In this document: in pieces, positions 36,810 to 46,658 of the stretch
Numbering within the stretch: position 1 is the first letter of the stretch
How the letters are laid out: each line of letters opens with the position of its first letter
NCBI RefSeq assembly: GCF_000974785.1
Contig: NZ_BBWV01000001.1
Coordinates: 1,240,001-1,304,000 of the forward strand
Direction: 5' to 3'
From: Flavihumibacter petaseus NBRC 106054
Lineage (GTDB): Bacteria; Bacteroidota; Bacteroidia; Chitinophagales; Chitinophagaceae
DNA: 64,000 nucleotides
Notes under the pieces: generated by a model
Databases searched by the model: none
Seen by the model: only the letters and a program-made list of their open reading frames with translations
Told to the model about the DNA's origin: nothing
Made by a program: the position numbers and the translations under genes

Positions 36810-39800
36810 TTATTGAACCCTCACATATCCTGTGGAGCTGAAACTTACACTGTTAAACGTCACACTGGTACCCGTCTGGGTTGAACCGTTAACATTAAAT
36901 GTACTCAGGCCATTCGATGAGCAGGTGACATTATAAGAACCGGAAGGTATGGTGATACTGTTAGACCCTCCCTGTGGCACATACAGATCATAGCCCTGTC
37001 CATTGGCTGTATTCGTAAAATGAAACTGCCCATAGTACGCCGTATAGCTTGTACCGGTCACGATCGCATTCGGTGTACAGGCTCCGGACAGGTTAGCATA
37101 GGCCTGCCCATATGCAGCAACGATAGCCGCAGCCTGCTGGTTGGCTTCCGTCACCGTATTGGCATAAATAGTATTTGCCGGCACGATATAAGTTGCCTGT
37201 CCGGGAGTAGTGCCTGCCGAACAATTATTCCGCGTAAAAGTGCCGCTCTGTGCGGTATTTCCCGACAGACCACAAACTTCACCACCCATGCCATAATAAT
37301 TGTAACAAAATGTCTTCAGCACATTGCCTTCGTCACTCTTGATAAAAGCCAGCCGTCCATAGCTATCGTAGTAATAATAAACGGTTCTATTATTCTCATC
37401 GCATTCGGCGGTTATCCCGAAGGCGGGATCATACGAACGGGTAACCATCGTTGCAGTGGCCGGGAATAACCTTATTTCATCGATAGGATAGTCTCCGTTG
37501 GCAATACTGCAATAATTGGCGCCTGTAAAAACATGCTCATAGCAATTCCAGCCATTTTTGGTTTGCACCAAGGTTGGTGTTGTTCCCATCACGGAACAGG
37601 ATGGTCCCTTCACCCAGTATACAACTTTATACTTCTGAGAAGAAGTGAGACCTGTTTTGGTGATAGCACCCCTTAAGGTGTAGGCAGTTTTCCCAGTAAC
37701 TGCTCCCTGGTTATAAAGAAGATTCGCCTGCTGAATGTCCTGCCAGCCATTCCATTCCTCGCCTTCGAATGACAGATAACCCACATCGGCCGGCACTGCG
37801 TTAGTAATTTCTGCAATGGGATAAATTCCCTTAAAATTCCAGATATAGGATTTCTTCACATCACCTTCCTTATTCACTGAGGAAAGATTGCCGCGGCTGT
37901 CGTAGCCGGCAAACTGAACGCGATCTTCATAACTTCCTGAACCTCTTTTCGTCCGCACAGTTTTAGGCAGTATCCTGGATCCGGAAGCAGCAAATATGTT
38001 CTTCACATAATCCGTACTACTGCCTTTTTGTGTGGTTGTCTCAATCGGGTAACCCAGCATATTACCTGAAACCATCTGGGTAGACACTGTACCAATCTCA
38101 GCATCCGCCGTGAAATCGACCGGGTACTTTATCGTTTGGGTAGTGTTCTGGTTATTGCTGCCGTTCTTAACAATGGTTAACGGTAGTCCGGCTGCGTTAT
38201 AGGTATAGGTTGTGGTAGTTGTGACAGTACCATTGGGAGTAGTTTCTATCTCCGTTGTATTATTCAGCACTTCATCACCCAGGATCAGTTCGGTATTTTT
38301 CCAGTCGAAAATCGGGTAACCACCAATCTTTGCCAGATTCTCTTCATTGGTTGGTTTGTTATTGATCATTCCGCCCGCACCACCCAGCTCAATAAATTTC
38401 TGCACAGAGATGCCATAGTAAGTTGTCGGGTTATTGACCACATAATTATTCGAAGTGGATTTTACAATGGTATAAGTCCCATCGGTATTCCTTTTATAGA
38501 TTTCCACCCCTCCAAGTTTGGCGCTTCGGCTATAGTCAAACTGCCAGATCACACTCTTATGAAAGTGCTCGCTCGCTAACGCGGAATAGTCGTATGTATA
38601 CTGGGGCGGAGTTGATGGAAATCCACCATACATTACAGTACTCCACTGATAGGTAAAAGGGATGTGAAACTTATAAATGGTTTTTCCGGCATTATCCGCT
38701 ACTGTTCCATTATACTCGGTTACGGTTCCATACATCAATGGCCTGTCAACGAGTTCTCTGAGCTCCTGGTTAAAATCTGAGGTATAGGTTCTCATCCGGT
38801 AGAAGTCGTAAGAAAACACCGTCCCCGTTTGAAAATAATACCTTTCGTAAGACATATCAGTGAAATATGGCGTCGTCATTAAAACCGATCCCAGGCCATC
38901 CTCATTCGTACCATACTTGTAGGTCTTGATATGAACGTTCCCGGTATTGTCCGTAAGCTTTACTGTCTTTACCCGCACGCCTGGCCCCACATAGGTTGTG
39001 GTGCCCTGCTTATAGTAGTTCGCCTCGTAATCAAATTCGGTCAGGCCGCCGGTAGGATGTTGAATCGTTTTTAGCTGGCCGGCTACAGCAGATAGTGTTA
39101 TGGCATCAGCCGGCGTCCGGTTTCCCGCAGAAGTGAAATTGTATGTACCCATGGGCCCGGCAACATTGATTACCGGAAGTGTTGGAATCGAGGTCGCATT
39201 GTTTCGTCCATTGTAATAGCCCCAAAAGTCGCGGCTGCTGCTTATAGAATAGTTTGAAGAGAAGTAGTCGAATCCATATTTTTCTATCTCCTGTCCATAA
39301 CCGGTTTTAAATGAAATCTGGTTGAGTTTGTATTTAGAATTTGGCCCGGCATGCATCGGAGAATCCATCGTTCCTACACTGAATTGGATCTGACGGATCA
39401 ACCTGCCGTAACTATCATACACCTGAATCTTATCAATTCTTCCCCAGTTAGCGGCAGGATCGTATACAAAAACGACCTTTCCGCCACGGTACGAAATCTC
39501 GCTGATGGCCTTTGTGTCATAAGTGTCCCAAACAGGCATATTCGGATAAGTTGGTGAGTTGAACTGATTCGGGTTGTTCGACACATTGTCTTTGATCAGC
39601 AACTCCTGGTAGGCTCTCGCAACACTTGCTGTTTTGGAAACATAGGTAATATCGATCGTATCCTTTTTGTCACCCGAAATGATCTTTGTCAATAGATTAC
39701 AGGTATTCAGCTCGCCCATAAATCCATACCCTGACAGTTTTTCGATTTGCCCAAAATAGTAGTAGTTCCCTTTCCCATCCCAAAGTTCATTTGGCAGATT

Positions 39801-40349
39801 TGCCGGTGTTATTTTAACGGCTGTCCGTTTGAAATGGCGGACAATAAATGAGGAGGTGTGCTCCTGGATAAATTTTCCGGATTCTCCGGGTATGTTAAAG
39901 GTGTAGATGTCATATGCACCGTCTTTATTGCCATAGTACACATCTGACAGATAATCATAGTCATCCTTGTTGTTCACCATCCATTCTGTTTTGAAAGTTG
40001 ACGGCATGTACTTTGAGTCCGGTGATCCGTTTATAACCCGCGATATGCTACCGCCGGCATTAAGTGTCCATCCGATCGCTATTGCACCGGATTCGTCAAA
40101 CACCTTTCTGCCATTACTATTGTAATTGATTGATATCGGCATATTGATCATACCTGCCTTGATCTCATACAAGGGGATCCCAACAGTTGGGGTGCCTGTC
40201 TTATAATCCAATCCAAAATCTGTGAATCTTGTAAGCTGAGCGACATCCGGGCTCGGCCCCACAACCCTGGGAAGTTCTGAACCGAGTTGGGCCTTAATTG
40301 GTGTTGCACTCCAGATAGTCAGGAGAATAGGAAGGAGATTTTTTTTCAT
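36810..40349 (-). CDS. RHS-associated/SpvB-like protein with C-terminal DUF5977
   Basis: 1179 residues with a signal peptide ([21 protein letters not shown]). The long middle carries beta-rich RHS/YD-type strands: TFTDFGLDY-like opening, [20 protein letters not shown]-type segments and [18 protein letters not shown] near residue 1010. A DUF5977-type domain at about 1035-1095 contains [19 protein letters not shown] and AYGQAYAN. The last ~85 residues form a separate beta domain. The gene is 29 bases upstream of the RHS-core gene in the same direction. Two-part pairs of this kind are frequent in Bacteroidota, and by analogy to TcB/TcC-type RHS cages the pair may build one shell. That role is inference. 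Confidence 0.7.
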   Translation of the reverse strand: MKKNLLPILLTIWSATPIKAQLGSELPRVVGPSPDVAQLTRFTDFGLDYKTGTPTVGIPLYEIKAGMINMPISINYNSNGRKVFDESGAIAIGWTLNAGGSISRVINGSPDSKYMPSTFKTEWMVNNKDDYDYLSDVYYGNKDGAYDIYTFNIPGESGKFIQEHTSSFIVRHFKRTAVKITPANLPNELWDGKGNYYYFGQIEKLSGYGFMGELNTCNLLTKIISGDKKDTIDITYVSKTASVARAYQELLIKDNVSNNPNQFNSPTYPNMPVWDTYDTKAISEISYRGGKVVFVYDPAANWGRIDKIQVYDSYGRLIRQIQFSVGTMDSPMHAGPNSKYKLNQISFKTGYGQEIEKYGFDYFSSNYSISSSRDFWGYYNGRNNATSIPTLPVINVAGPMGTYNFTSAGNRTPADAITLSAVAGQLKTIQHPTGGLTEFDYEANYYKQGTTTYVGPGVRVKTVKLTDNTGNVHIKTYKYGTNEDGLGSVLMTTPYFTDMSYERYYFQTGTVFSYDFYRMRTYTSDFNQELRELVDRPLMYGTVTEYNGTVADNAGKTIYKFHIPFTYQWSTVMYGGFPSTPPQYTYDYSALASEHFHKSVIWQFDYSRSAKLGGVEIYKRNTDGTYTIVKSTSNNYVVNNPTTYYGISVQKFIELGGAGGMINNKPTNEENLAKIGGYPIFDWKNTELILGDEVLNNTTEIETTPNGTVTTTTTYTYNAAGLPLTIVKNGSNNQNTTQTIKYPVDFTADAEIGTVSTQMVSGNMLGYPIETTTQKGSSTDYVKNIFAASGSRILPKTVRTKRGSGSYEDRVQFAGYDSRGNLSSVNKEGDVKKSYIWNFKGIYPIAEITNAVPADVGYLSFEGEEWNGWQDIQQANLLYNQGAVTGKTAYTLRGAITKTGLTSSQKYKVVYWVKGPSCSVMGTTPTLVQTKNGWNCYEHVFTGANYCSIANGDYPIDEIRLFPATATMVTRSYDPAFGITAECDENNRTVYYYYDSYGRLAFIKSDEGNVLKTFCYNYYGMGGEVCGLSGNTAQSGTFTRNNCSAGTTPGQATYIVPANTIYANTVTEANQQAAAIVAAYGQAYANLSGACTPNAIVTGTSYTAYYGQFHFTNTANGQGYDLYVPQGGSNSITIPSGSYNVTCSSNGLSTFNVNGSTQTGTSVTFNSVSFSSTGYVRVQ

Positions 40350-40377
40350 ACCGGATTGAGACTTGTGTTAACTGAAA

Positions 40378-41832
40378 CTATTTAAGGTTGTATCCCACCC
40401 TGAACAGCAATGGCTGGCCTTTTGGAAGCTGCCGTTGCCATAATGCATCATACAGGACGGATATGGTTGATTTGTACTTGCCGAGTTGTTGTTTCTTCTG
40501 AATGCCGAACAGCACACTTTGTTGCCATTGATTCACTGATTTCAGAATGGCCAGGTCTTCGAATGGCTCACGGTAGTTCCATTCACCGCCTCCGGTCAAC
40601 CAGAAGCTTTTTTTAATCTTCATATCCAGGAAGGTCCTGATACCCATACCCTGGTGCGTAATTTTGATGTGTTGGATGTCTTGTCCCCATCCCATTTTGT
40701 ATGACGCGCCTATGCCGATCACGGATTTCTTATTCAATTTGTACCCAAGGCTAAGCGCGAAGTCGCTGGTTGCCGGGTAAAAACTATTCGACCGTACAGT
40801 TTGCAGATTGGTTCCCAATTCAAGGCGTTTGAAAAATGATTTGGTCCGCTGATCATTGGGCTTGAATCCAGGCATATCCAATGATTCCCCATTCTCCAGG
40901 GCATTATCCAATTTCCGCTTGAGCGATTCCAGTTCGGCCTGTCCCTGCTGCATACCCGAGGACATTGCCTCCTGGGCAGCCTGGGTACTGCCCATCCGCT
41001 GTGTGATGTTGGAAAGGACAGCATCCCGGGTTTGCAATCCATTGGTAAGCGCCGTGGGATCCATATCTTCCAGCTGCCCGGGTAGACGGAACATACTGCC
41101 GAGCACTGAATATTTGTCGAAAAATTTGCGGAAAGCGGGCACTTGCGTTAAAATTTCCAATGCTTTTTTCTCCAGCATATTGGGATCCTGCAGTGCCTGC
41201 CGGTATTCCTCAAGTTGTTGCTGGTAATAGACTGCCTGCTTCTGATACTTGTTCCAGGTTTTGCCTAACGGCATGTTGGCGAGTTTTTCTTTCAACAAAG
41301 CTTTCCTCTCCTGCACCAGTTGCCTGAGTCGCTCAGTCTGATTGACTTGGTTGCCTATCTGGCCGTATTGGTTTTTCAGTTTTTCGAATTGGGGACCCTG
41401 TAATCTGGCAAGCCGGGGATCACGCTGCAGGAAGTTGAGCGCTGTCGTCATGGAATCGATCTTACCGGAATAATTTTTTGGCAGTTGCGCCGTCGCTACA
41501 GAATCACCAGAAAGCGTTTGCTTCCAGCTATCGTAGAGGGAATCACTTCCGAGGTTCAACGAAGCTGCAAGTGCGCTATCCTGTTTCGCAAGTTTGCGTC
41601 GCATTTTAGCTTCCTGACGTTGCAACTTGCGGAGGTACTTCTCCGTTTGCCTTTCGAGTTTCGCCTCAATCAATGATTGCTGTTCCGTAAGCCTTCTGGA
41701 GAGTTTTGCGGGAAATGCCAGCACCTTTTCAAAACCTGTACCAACCGGAACTTCCTGATCCGGAAGCGACTGGCCAAGGCATGCACCATATACCCCGACA
41801 AGGGTATACGCAAGGATAAGACATCTGCGCAT
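40378..41832 (-). CDS. Exported protein with long coiled coil and C-terminal beta-barrel-like domain
   Basis: 484 residues from the ATG at 41832, which opens the signal peptide MRRCLILAYTLVGVYGACLGQ; the frame also has an ATG twelve codons upstream. Residues ~40-330 are highly charged and helical with heptad-like stretches (LERQTEKYLRKLQRQEAKMRRKLAKQ region, about 50-80; a second around 150-220; a third around 290-330). The last ~140 residues alternate aromatic and polar strands (FALSLGYKLN, VIGIGASYKMGW, KKSFWLTGGGEWNY) and end in FRVGYNLK, which resembles an outer-membrane beta-barrel C-terminus. It is the first gene of the RHS cassette, 28 bases before the DUF5977 gene. A surface anchor or export partner for the RHS proteins is a reasonable guess. 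Confidence 0.6.
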   Translation of the reverse strand: MRRCLILAYTLVGVYGACLGQSLPDQEVPVGTGFEKVLAFPAKLSRRLTEQQSLIEAKLERQTEKYLRKLQRQEAKMRRKLAKQDSALAASLNLGSDSLYDSWKQTLSGDSVATAQLPKNYSGKIDSMTTALNFLQRDPRLARLQGPQFEKLKNQYGQIGNQVNQTERLRQLVQERKALLKEKLANMPLGKTWNKYQKQAVYYQQQLEEYRQALQDPNMLEKKALEILTQVPAFRKFFDKYSVLGSMFRLPGQLEDMDPTALTNGLQTRDAVLSNITQRMGSTQAAQEAMSSGMQQGQAELESLKRKLDNALENGESLDMPGFKPNDQRTKSFFKRLELGTNLQTVRSNSFYPATSDFALSLGYKLNKKSVIGIGASYKMGWGQDIQHIKITHQGMGIRTFLDMKIKKSFWLTGGGEWNYREPFEDLAILKSVNQWQQSVLFGIQKKQQLGKYKSTISVLYDALWQRQLPKGQPLLFRVGYNLK

Positions 41833-41910
41833 AAACAGTTTCGTTAGACAGTAGCTGACTGATCTCAACTACCGGTAACAAATGAAATAACTCCATTTGA
41901 AATTTGCTAC

Positions 41911-41924
41911 CCGTATTAATACGG
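41911..41924. promoter_or_regulatory. 14-bp perfect palindrome upstream of the RHS cassette
   Basis: CCGTATTAATACGG lies about 80 bases upstream of the first cassette gene in an AT-rich region. It could be an operator for a dimeric regulator. The rest of the gap 41833-42339 is AT-rich and holds the promoter of the next gene, but no convincing gene. Confidence 0.35.
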
Positions 41925-42268
41925 ATTGACATTTTCAAAGATTATCACTATACTATCCAGCCCCGATTTCATGAAGAACTACAGGTTATATTGATCAGGA
42001 CTGCATTTCCAAAAACTCCTTTCCTTCAAAAAAAAGCTCCATAATTCTACATATTACTATATTAAATATTTGTTCCGGCAGTATTTTTACTGTTACGACT
42101 GTTTATTATGTATCATTTTATATTCATTTTGTTACACCTGGTCAGACTGCGACAATAATCAACATTCAGCCAGCTCAGATTACTCAGATGCCTTCTGGTG
42201 TTGCAAGCGATTAGGTAAAACTGGAATAATCAATAAACTGAGCCGGATACATTACTAAAGTTGGTGCA

Positions 42269-42299
42269 TTGAGTACTATTATTATTTGGAATAATTTTG
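42269..42299 (+). promoter_or_regulatory. Putative Bacteroidota promoter of the small monooxygenase-like gene
   Basis: TTG at 42269-42271, a 20-base spacer and TAATTTTG at 42292-42299 match both the -33 and -7 elements. The ATG follows at 42340, leaving a leader of roughly 35 bases. This is the most complete promoter match in the window. Confidence 0.6.
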
Positions 42300-42339
42300 C
42301 CCCTGCGACGAATTCCTTTCATTTTAAATCGAACTATTT

Positions 42340-42630
42340 ATGAAAAAAGTAATGGTTCAATTCACCAGTCCAGGCATGACTTCAAAGCAGTATGACCAGG
42401 TCTGGGATGAACTCCGCAAAGCGGGGCAGGAACACCCAGATGGACTCCTTCACCATGTAGGGGCGCAACAGGGAAACAATTGGGTAGTTGTTGATGTATG
42501 GGAATCAGAAGAACGCTTCAACAAATTTGGCGAGACACTCATGCCGATTCTGAAAAAGATCGGCGTCAACTTTGCCCCACCGGTAATCACGCCGGTCTAT
42601 TTCGAAATGGCTGGAGAAGTGCATGCATAA
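42340..42630 (+). CDS. Small dimeric alpha/beta-barrel (ABM-like) protein
   Basis: 96 residues. The pattern MVQFTSPGMTSKQYDQVWDEL, HHVGAQQGNNWVVVDVWESEERFNKF and PPVITPVYF follows the strand-helix-strand order of dimeric alpha/beta-barrel proteins, such as antibiotic-biosynthesis-monooxygenase-like and stress-response barrel families (fragments given). No enzyme activity can be predicted: the family includes monooxygenases, dismutases and proteins with no known reaction. It stands alone, with its own promoter and a following hairpin. Confidence 0.7.
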   Translation: MKKVMVQFTSPGMTSKQYDQVWDELRKAGQEHPDGLLHHVGAQQGNNWVVVDVWESEERFNKFGETLMPILKKIGVNFAPPVITPVYFEMAGEVHA

Positions 42631-42673
42631 TTTCTCCAGCTTGCCAAACCCTCCTGGGTTGATCTTAACTATG

Positions 42674-42706
42674 AACCCCTAAATAGCTGGTTGCATTTAG
42701 GGGTTT
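42674..42706 (+). terminator. Stem-loop after the ABM-like gene
   Basis: AACCCCTAAAT (42674-42684) pairs perfectly with ATTTAGGGGTT (42695-42705) around a 10-base loop. It is followed by TAACCCC rather than a T run, so intrinsic termination is uncertain. The remaining gap to 42958 contains no other gene. Confidence 0.5.
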
Positions 42707-42958
42707 AACCCCGAGGCCATCCAGCAATCCATTCATTTTTTTGCTGTTCAAACACCGTTACTTAACAGGGGTGAACCTTTATGTCGATGTTATTTCTATT
42801 TCTCGGGAATTACTTTATTGTTTTTCAGGTCATTTTCAGTTTATCCACCGCTACTTACGGAAGATGATCATAGAATGACTATAGAATTTACAGAAAAATT
42901 CCAGAGAACAGGACCTGACTTTTCAGGAAAAATGTCTATATTTTGAGAAATAATTTTT

Positions 42959-43285
42959 ATGGCCATTATTCGCGACAAGTCAATCATTTTCTCCAACCTC
43001 TCCGGTAAAATCGGAGAACTGGTTTTTAAACAATACGAAGGGGCTGTTGTCGTCACCAAGGTTCCGAACATGAGTAACCGGGTGCTCAGCGAAAAGCAGG
43101 TGAAAAGAAATGAAAAACTGACGTTCGCATCAGTCGCTTCAAAAAATCTGATCGCTGATGTCAAGAGAAAGTATGCACTCGCAGAAGTGTTGGGCGTACC
43201 GCCCAATAAGGTGTACCGCGCACTGGTTGCCTACCATCTTAAATATGATGGTGACGACGTGATGATGAAAAAGATTGATGTATAG
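42959..43285 (+). CDS. Small basic protein of unknown function
   Basis: 108 residues, basic, no signal peptide. The N-terminus forms a short beta-hairpin-like part (SNLSGKIGELVFKQYEGAVVVTKVP), then a helical part with MSNRVLSEKQVKRNEKLTFA (positions 41-60) and a basic helix. Small proteins with this layout (beta-hairpin, conserved MSxRxLSxxQ-type turn, helix) occur singly in many Bacteroidota, but I know of no function. TATATTTTG about 15 bases upstream is close to a -7 element. It converges with the ASPIC/VCBS gene with only 6 bases between stops. Confidence 0.6.
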   Translation: MAIIRDKSIIFSNLSGKIGELVFKQYEGAVVVTKVPNMSNRVLSEKQVKRNEKLTFASVASKNLIADVKRKYALAEVLGVPPNKVYRALVAYHLKYDGDDVMMKKIDV

Positions 43286-43291
43286 GAGAGC

Positions 43292-46200
43292 TTAATTGTT
43301 CTTTTGGCGCATCTGTATCAACGATACCGGGCCGCTATTCCGCGCAACGAGTATTGCCGGACCCTGGTTCCTTTTGACCAGGCATAGCTTGCGAACATCA
43401 CCGTTGATCAATACGCCTGTTTCCCGATACCCTTTTACCTGGAGGCCACCTTTGCCGGTGTGCAGCATAAATCCTTTGCCTGCATCCGACCTTCCCAGCT
43501 GCACCCGAAAGGGGAAAAAATTGCCGCTGCAAAACCACTCGGTCTTGCCATCGCCATCGAAATCATCCTGCACGACGGATTGTATCGGGGCATATTGTGC
43601 ACTCAAGGGTAAGCTGTGCACAGCGAATTTTCCCTTTCCCCTGTTTTCGATCCAGCAGTTTGATAATTGCGCAGCAGTATACCTTTGGGCGCCTTTCCGC
43701 TGGTCTTCCGTAAAGAGCATATTATAATCCGCAACAGCATAGTCGCTGTAGTGATAGAATTTTTTCTTTAGTACCGGCATCGCATCGGCAAGTTCATCCC
43801 TCGACGGATAGGGATATACGCCATCCGCAAAGGGATAACAAATAATCGGGTACACCACACCGTTATGCATCCAGTCGTTCACCATGAGTTGCATCGGCTG
43901 ACCGGGGCTGGCATGAAACTGCGTATTCGTTCCAAGGTTACCCATGATAAAATCGATATCTCCATCCCTGTCGAGGTCAGCAGGCACGATGCTTGTCCAC
44001 AAGCCTGTGCTTTGCAGGAGGCCATTGTCTGTTTCATCAGCCTCGAGCTTGCCTTTCCTGTTGTAAAAGATCCTGGGTGCCATCCACTCTCCTGTTACGG
44101 CCAGGTCTGGCCATTCATCCCCGTTGAGATCCACCCAACGGGCATCGGTGATCATGCCGGCATGCTCCAGCGCAGGCGCCAGCTGCGCCGTTACATCCTT
44201 CAGGCTGAATTGTCCCTTCCTGCTTTCATTAACCAGCAGGAAAGAGGCTGGCGCATCCCCATACTTTCCGGGAATCAGCCGCCCGCCTAAAAAAATATCC
44301 GGCAGGCCATCCCTGTTCATATCACTGATGGCCACACAACTTTTGCTGGCCACCGTATGCTGCGAAACCGGTCCGGCACTGCTGAATTTCCCATTGCCGT
44401 CGTTCAAGTAAACCACGTCCTGCAATAAAGTGGAATCGGCGTTTTCCGATCCACCGCCAACTACATAGAGATCCTGATCACCATCAACATCCAGGTCCGC
44501 AAACGCACAGGCAGTATGTTCGATAAGCGTATCCGCCAGCCAGGGCTGCTCTGTTGCCCGATAGAAGTTTCCCGTTTTCTGTTGAAGGTAGAGGACAGAT
44601 GCCTGGCCGATCGGTCCTGCAATGAAGACATCTTCCAGGCCATCTTTATTCACATCAGCTGCGCAGACGGCTGGCCCCTGTCGCGACAATTGCCAGGGCT
44701 GTAACAAATTGTTTTTAAAATCAACCCAGTTGTTTTCCTGGTGCAGAAAATCAATACCGGCAGCACCGGGAATTTCCTGTAATAATGCCTTTGCTGCTAC
44801 TGGCGGAAAGTCCGGAACTGTATCGACCCCGGGCATCTTGTCTTCCTCCAATACCAGCAACTGGCCGGCCCGCACATTTTCCAGGCGGCTCACCTGTCCG
44901 TCAGGCCAGCGCACTTCAAGTTCTTGCACCACACTATCTTTTCCCAAACCAAAATGTAAAACAGGATCAACAGAACTCTGGAAACCCCGTACCGGTAATT
45001 CTTCCCGAACCTGTTGCCCACCTGCGGTCTTCACGCTTACCCGTGCACCAACAGCCTGTGTATTGCCGCCGGAACCTTTCAGCTGCACCCGCAGGTAATG
45101 GCCCGTCGCCTGGTCGTTTCGGTAGATCCGCGCCTGGCTTCCGATACTGTTCACGACGAGGTCAAGATCGCCATCATTGTCGAGGTCCGCATAGGCTGCG
45201 CCGTTAGACACTGCCGCCAGGTCCAGCCCCCAGGCTTTGGTCACATCCGCAAATGCAGAATCAGGGTGGTTGCGGAACACATAGCTGGACAATTTCGTTA
45301 CGGGCATTTCCTTCACCAGTTCCACACCCAGCTCCTGCTTACCATGCTGCTGCCGGTAAGCAGGAACGGCATAGGTCAGGAAATCAAGGTTGGTATAGTC
45401 ACGCCAGTAGCCATTGGTGATGAATAGATCCTGATAACCATCATTGTCCAGGTCAGCGAAATTGGCATTCCAGCTCCAGTCGGTATTGGATATGCCCATC
45501 AGCTGTCCCGTTTCAGAAAAATGCGGCATACCGGAAGTATCAAGGCCGATACCGGTCTGTAAAGTGTTGCGCATGTTCTGATGGAAATATCCATTGTTCA
45601 CCATCTGCTGGTACTTGTCATATTCATCAGGTCCGCGGAGCAGCTTCATGCGTTTGTTGTCGGCGGGCAACATATCCAGCACCACGATATCCATCAGCCC
45701 GTCGTTATTGTAATCCGCAACATCGCATCCCATGCCGTTGCGTGAAATGTGATCAATGGCCTGGCTGGTCACATCCCGGAAGGTGCCATCATGATTGTTC
45801 AGCAACAGGAAATCCTGTTCTTCATAATCATTGGTATAGTACAAGTCTGGCCAGCCATCGTTGTTGATATCGCTTGCCACCACCCCCAGCCCGAAGTTGT
45901 TGCCCCCACCGCGAATGCCTGCTGCTTCGGACACATCGTTGAAATGCCCGCCATCGTTGCGGAAAAGATAATTGCTGAACCACTTGTGCCGCTTGCTGCG
46001 CAGCTTCTCCGTATTGAAAAACGGTGAATAGAATTTGGTCGCATGGTTCAGCAGGAACATATCAAGATCGCCATCGCGGTCGTAGTCAAAGAACACCGCC
46101 TGTGTGCTGTTGGTACCCGGTGCATCGAGACCGTAAGCAGCTGCCTTGTCTTCGAACTGTGGAATGCCGTCAACGACACCGCGGTTGATAAACAACTGGT

Positions 46201-46621
46201 TGGCGCGCTCAGCGGGTTCTCCCTTGCCGGAATAGCAAACATAGATATCCAGGTTTCCATCGCCATTCACATCGGCCATGCAGGCGCCGGTTGACCAGAC
46301 ATTCTTACCGGCAACACCGGCTTTCTCCGTGATATCTTCGAATTTGAGGTTGCCCTTATTCAGGTACAGCTTGTCCGGGCCCTGGTTGGCTGTGAAAAAG
46401 ATGTCCGCGAGGCCATCGCCATTTACATCCCCCACGGCGACACCGCCGCCGTTGTACATGTACTCAAAGTTGAGGATATGCTGCTGCTCTGTTTCTTCCA
46501 GTGCATTGGTAAATTCAATTCCGGCGGATTCGGCAACGTCAGTAAATCCGGCGCGGGGTGAGGGTTTGCATCCTATGGCCAACAGGCAGGAAGCAATGGT
46601 TAGTTTCCACAAGCAGTGCAT
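43292..46621 (-). CDS. ASPIC/UnbV and VCBS (FG-GAP)-repeat lipoprotein, copy 2
   Basis: 1109 residues. Lipobox LLAIGC with Cys18. About a dozen FG-GAP/VCBS calcium-binding loops (DVNGDGLADIFF, DVNGDGNLDIYV, DYDRDGDLDMFL, DINNDGWPDLYY, DLDVDGDQDLYV and others) build one or two beta-propellers. An ASPIC/UnbV domain lies near residues 500-590 (GARVSVKTAGGQQ, LHFGLGKDSVVQELEVRWPDG). The layout is that of CRTAC1-like proteins. Its role in the locus is probably ligand binding at the cell surface. It is the last gene of the locus, 37 bases after the RbsD-like lipoprotein gene, and may also have its own promoter. It is a divergent paralogue of the protein at 49995-53348. Confidence 0.85.
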   Translation of the reverse strand: MHCLWKLTIASCLLAIGCKPSPRAGFTDVAESAGIEFTNALEETEQQHILNFEYMYNGGGVAVGDVNGDGLADIFFTANQGPDKLYLNKGNLKFEDITEKAGVAGKNVWSTGACMADVNGDGNLDIYVCYSGKGEPAERANQLFINRGVVDGIPQFEDKAAAYGLDAPGTNSTQAVFFDYDRDGDLDMFLLNHATKFYSPFFNTEKLRSKRHKWFSNYLFRNDGGHFNDVSEAAGIRGGGNNFGLGVVASDINNDGWPDLYYTNDYEEQDFLLLNNHDGTFRDVTSQAIDHISRNGMGCDVADYNNDGLMDIVVLDMLPADNKRMKLLRGPDEYDKYQQMVNNGYFHQNMRNTLQTGIGLDTSGMPHFSETGQLMGISNTDWSWNANFADLDNDGYQDLFITNGYWRDYTNLDFLTYAVPAYRQQHGKQELGVELVKEMPVTKLSSYVFRNHPDSAFADVTKAWGLDLAAVSNGAAYADLDNDGDLDLVVNSIGSQARIYRNDQATGHYLRVQLKGSGGNTQAVGARVSVKTAGGQQVREELPVRGFQSSVDPVLHFGLGKDSVVQELEVRWPDGQVSRLENVRAGQLLVLEEDKMPGVDTVPDFPPVAAKALLQEIPGAAGIDFLHQENNWVDFKNNLLQPWQLSRQGPAVCAADVNKDGLEDVFIAGPIGQASVLYLQQKTGNFYRATEQPWLADTLIEHTACAFADLDVDGDQDLYVVGGGSENADSTLLQDVVYLNDGNGKFSSAGPVSQHTVASKSCVAISDMNRDGLPDIFLGGRLIPGKYGDAPASFLLVNESRKGQFSLKDVTAQLAPALEHAGMITDARWVDLNGDEWPDLAVTGEWMAPRIFYNRKGKLEADETDNGLLQSTGLWTSIVPADLDRDGDIDFIMGNLGTNTQFHASPGQPMQLMVNDWMHNGVVYPIICYPFADGVYPYPSRDELADAMPVLKKKFYHYSDYAVADYNMLFTEDQRKGAQRYTAAQLSNCWIENRGKGKFAVHSLPLSAQYAPIQSVVQDDFDGDGKTEWFCSGNFFPFRVQLGRSDAGKGFMLHTGKGGLQVKGYRETGVLINGDVRKLCLVKRNQGPAILVARNSGPVSLIQMRQKNN

Positions 46622-46625
46622 GGAA

Positions 46626-46633
46626 CAAATATA
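46626..46633 (-). promoter_or_regulatory. Putative internal -7 element before ASPIC/VCBS copy 2
   Basis: Minus-strand TATATTTG is a perfect -7 match, ending 4 bases before the ATG at 46621. It could give the last gene of the locus independent, nearly leaderless expression. Confidence 0.45.
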
Positions 46634-46658
46634 GGGCCGCGACTGAATGGTTGGTCAC

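Noticed and set aside
42070-42258. 62-codon cysteine-rich frame upstream of the ABM-like gene
   Set aside because: TTG start, no ribosome-binding or promoter signal, and composition typical of translated AT-rich non-coding DNA.
43292-46621. Periodic DNA similarity in the VCBS genes as a CRISPR-like or satellite repeat
   Set aside because: The periodicity is that of coded calcium-binding loops; repeat units vary in length and sequence.
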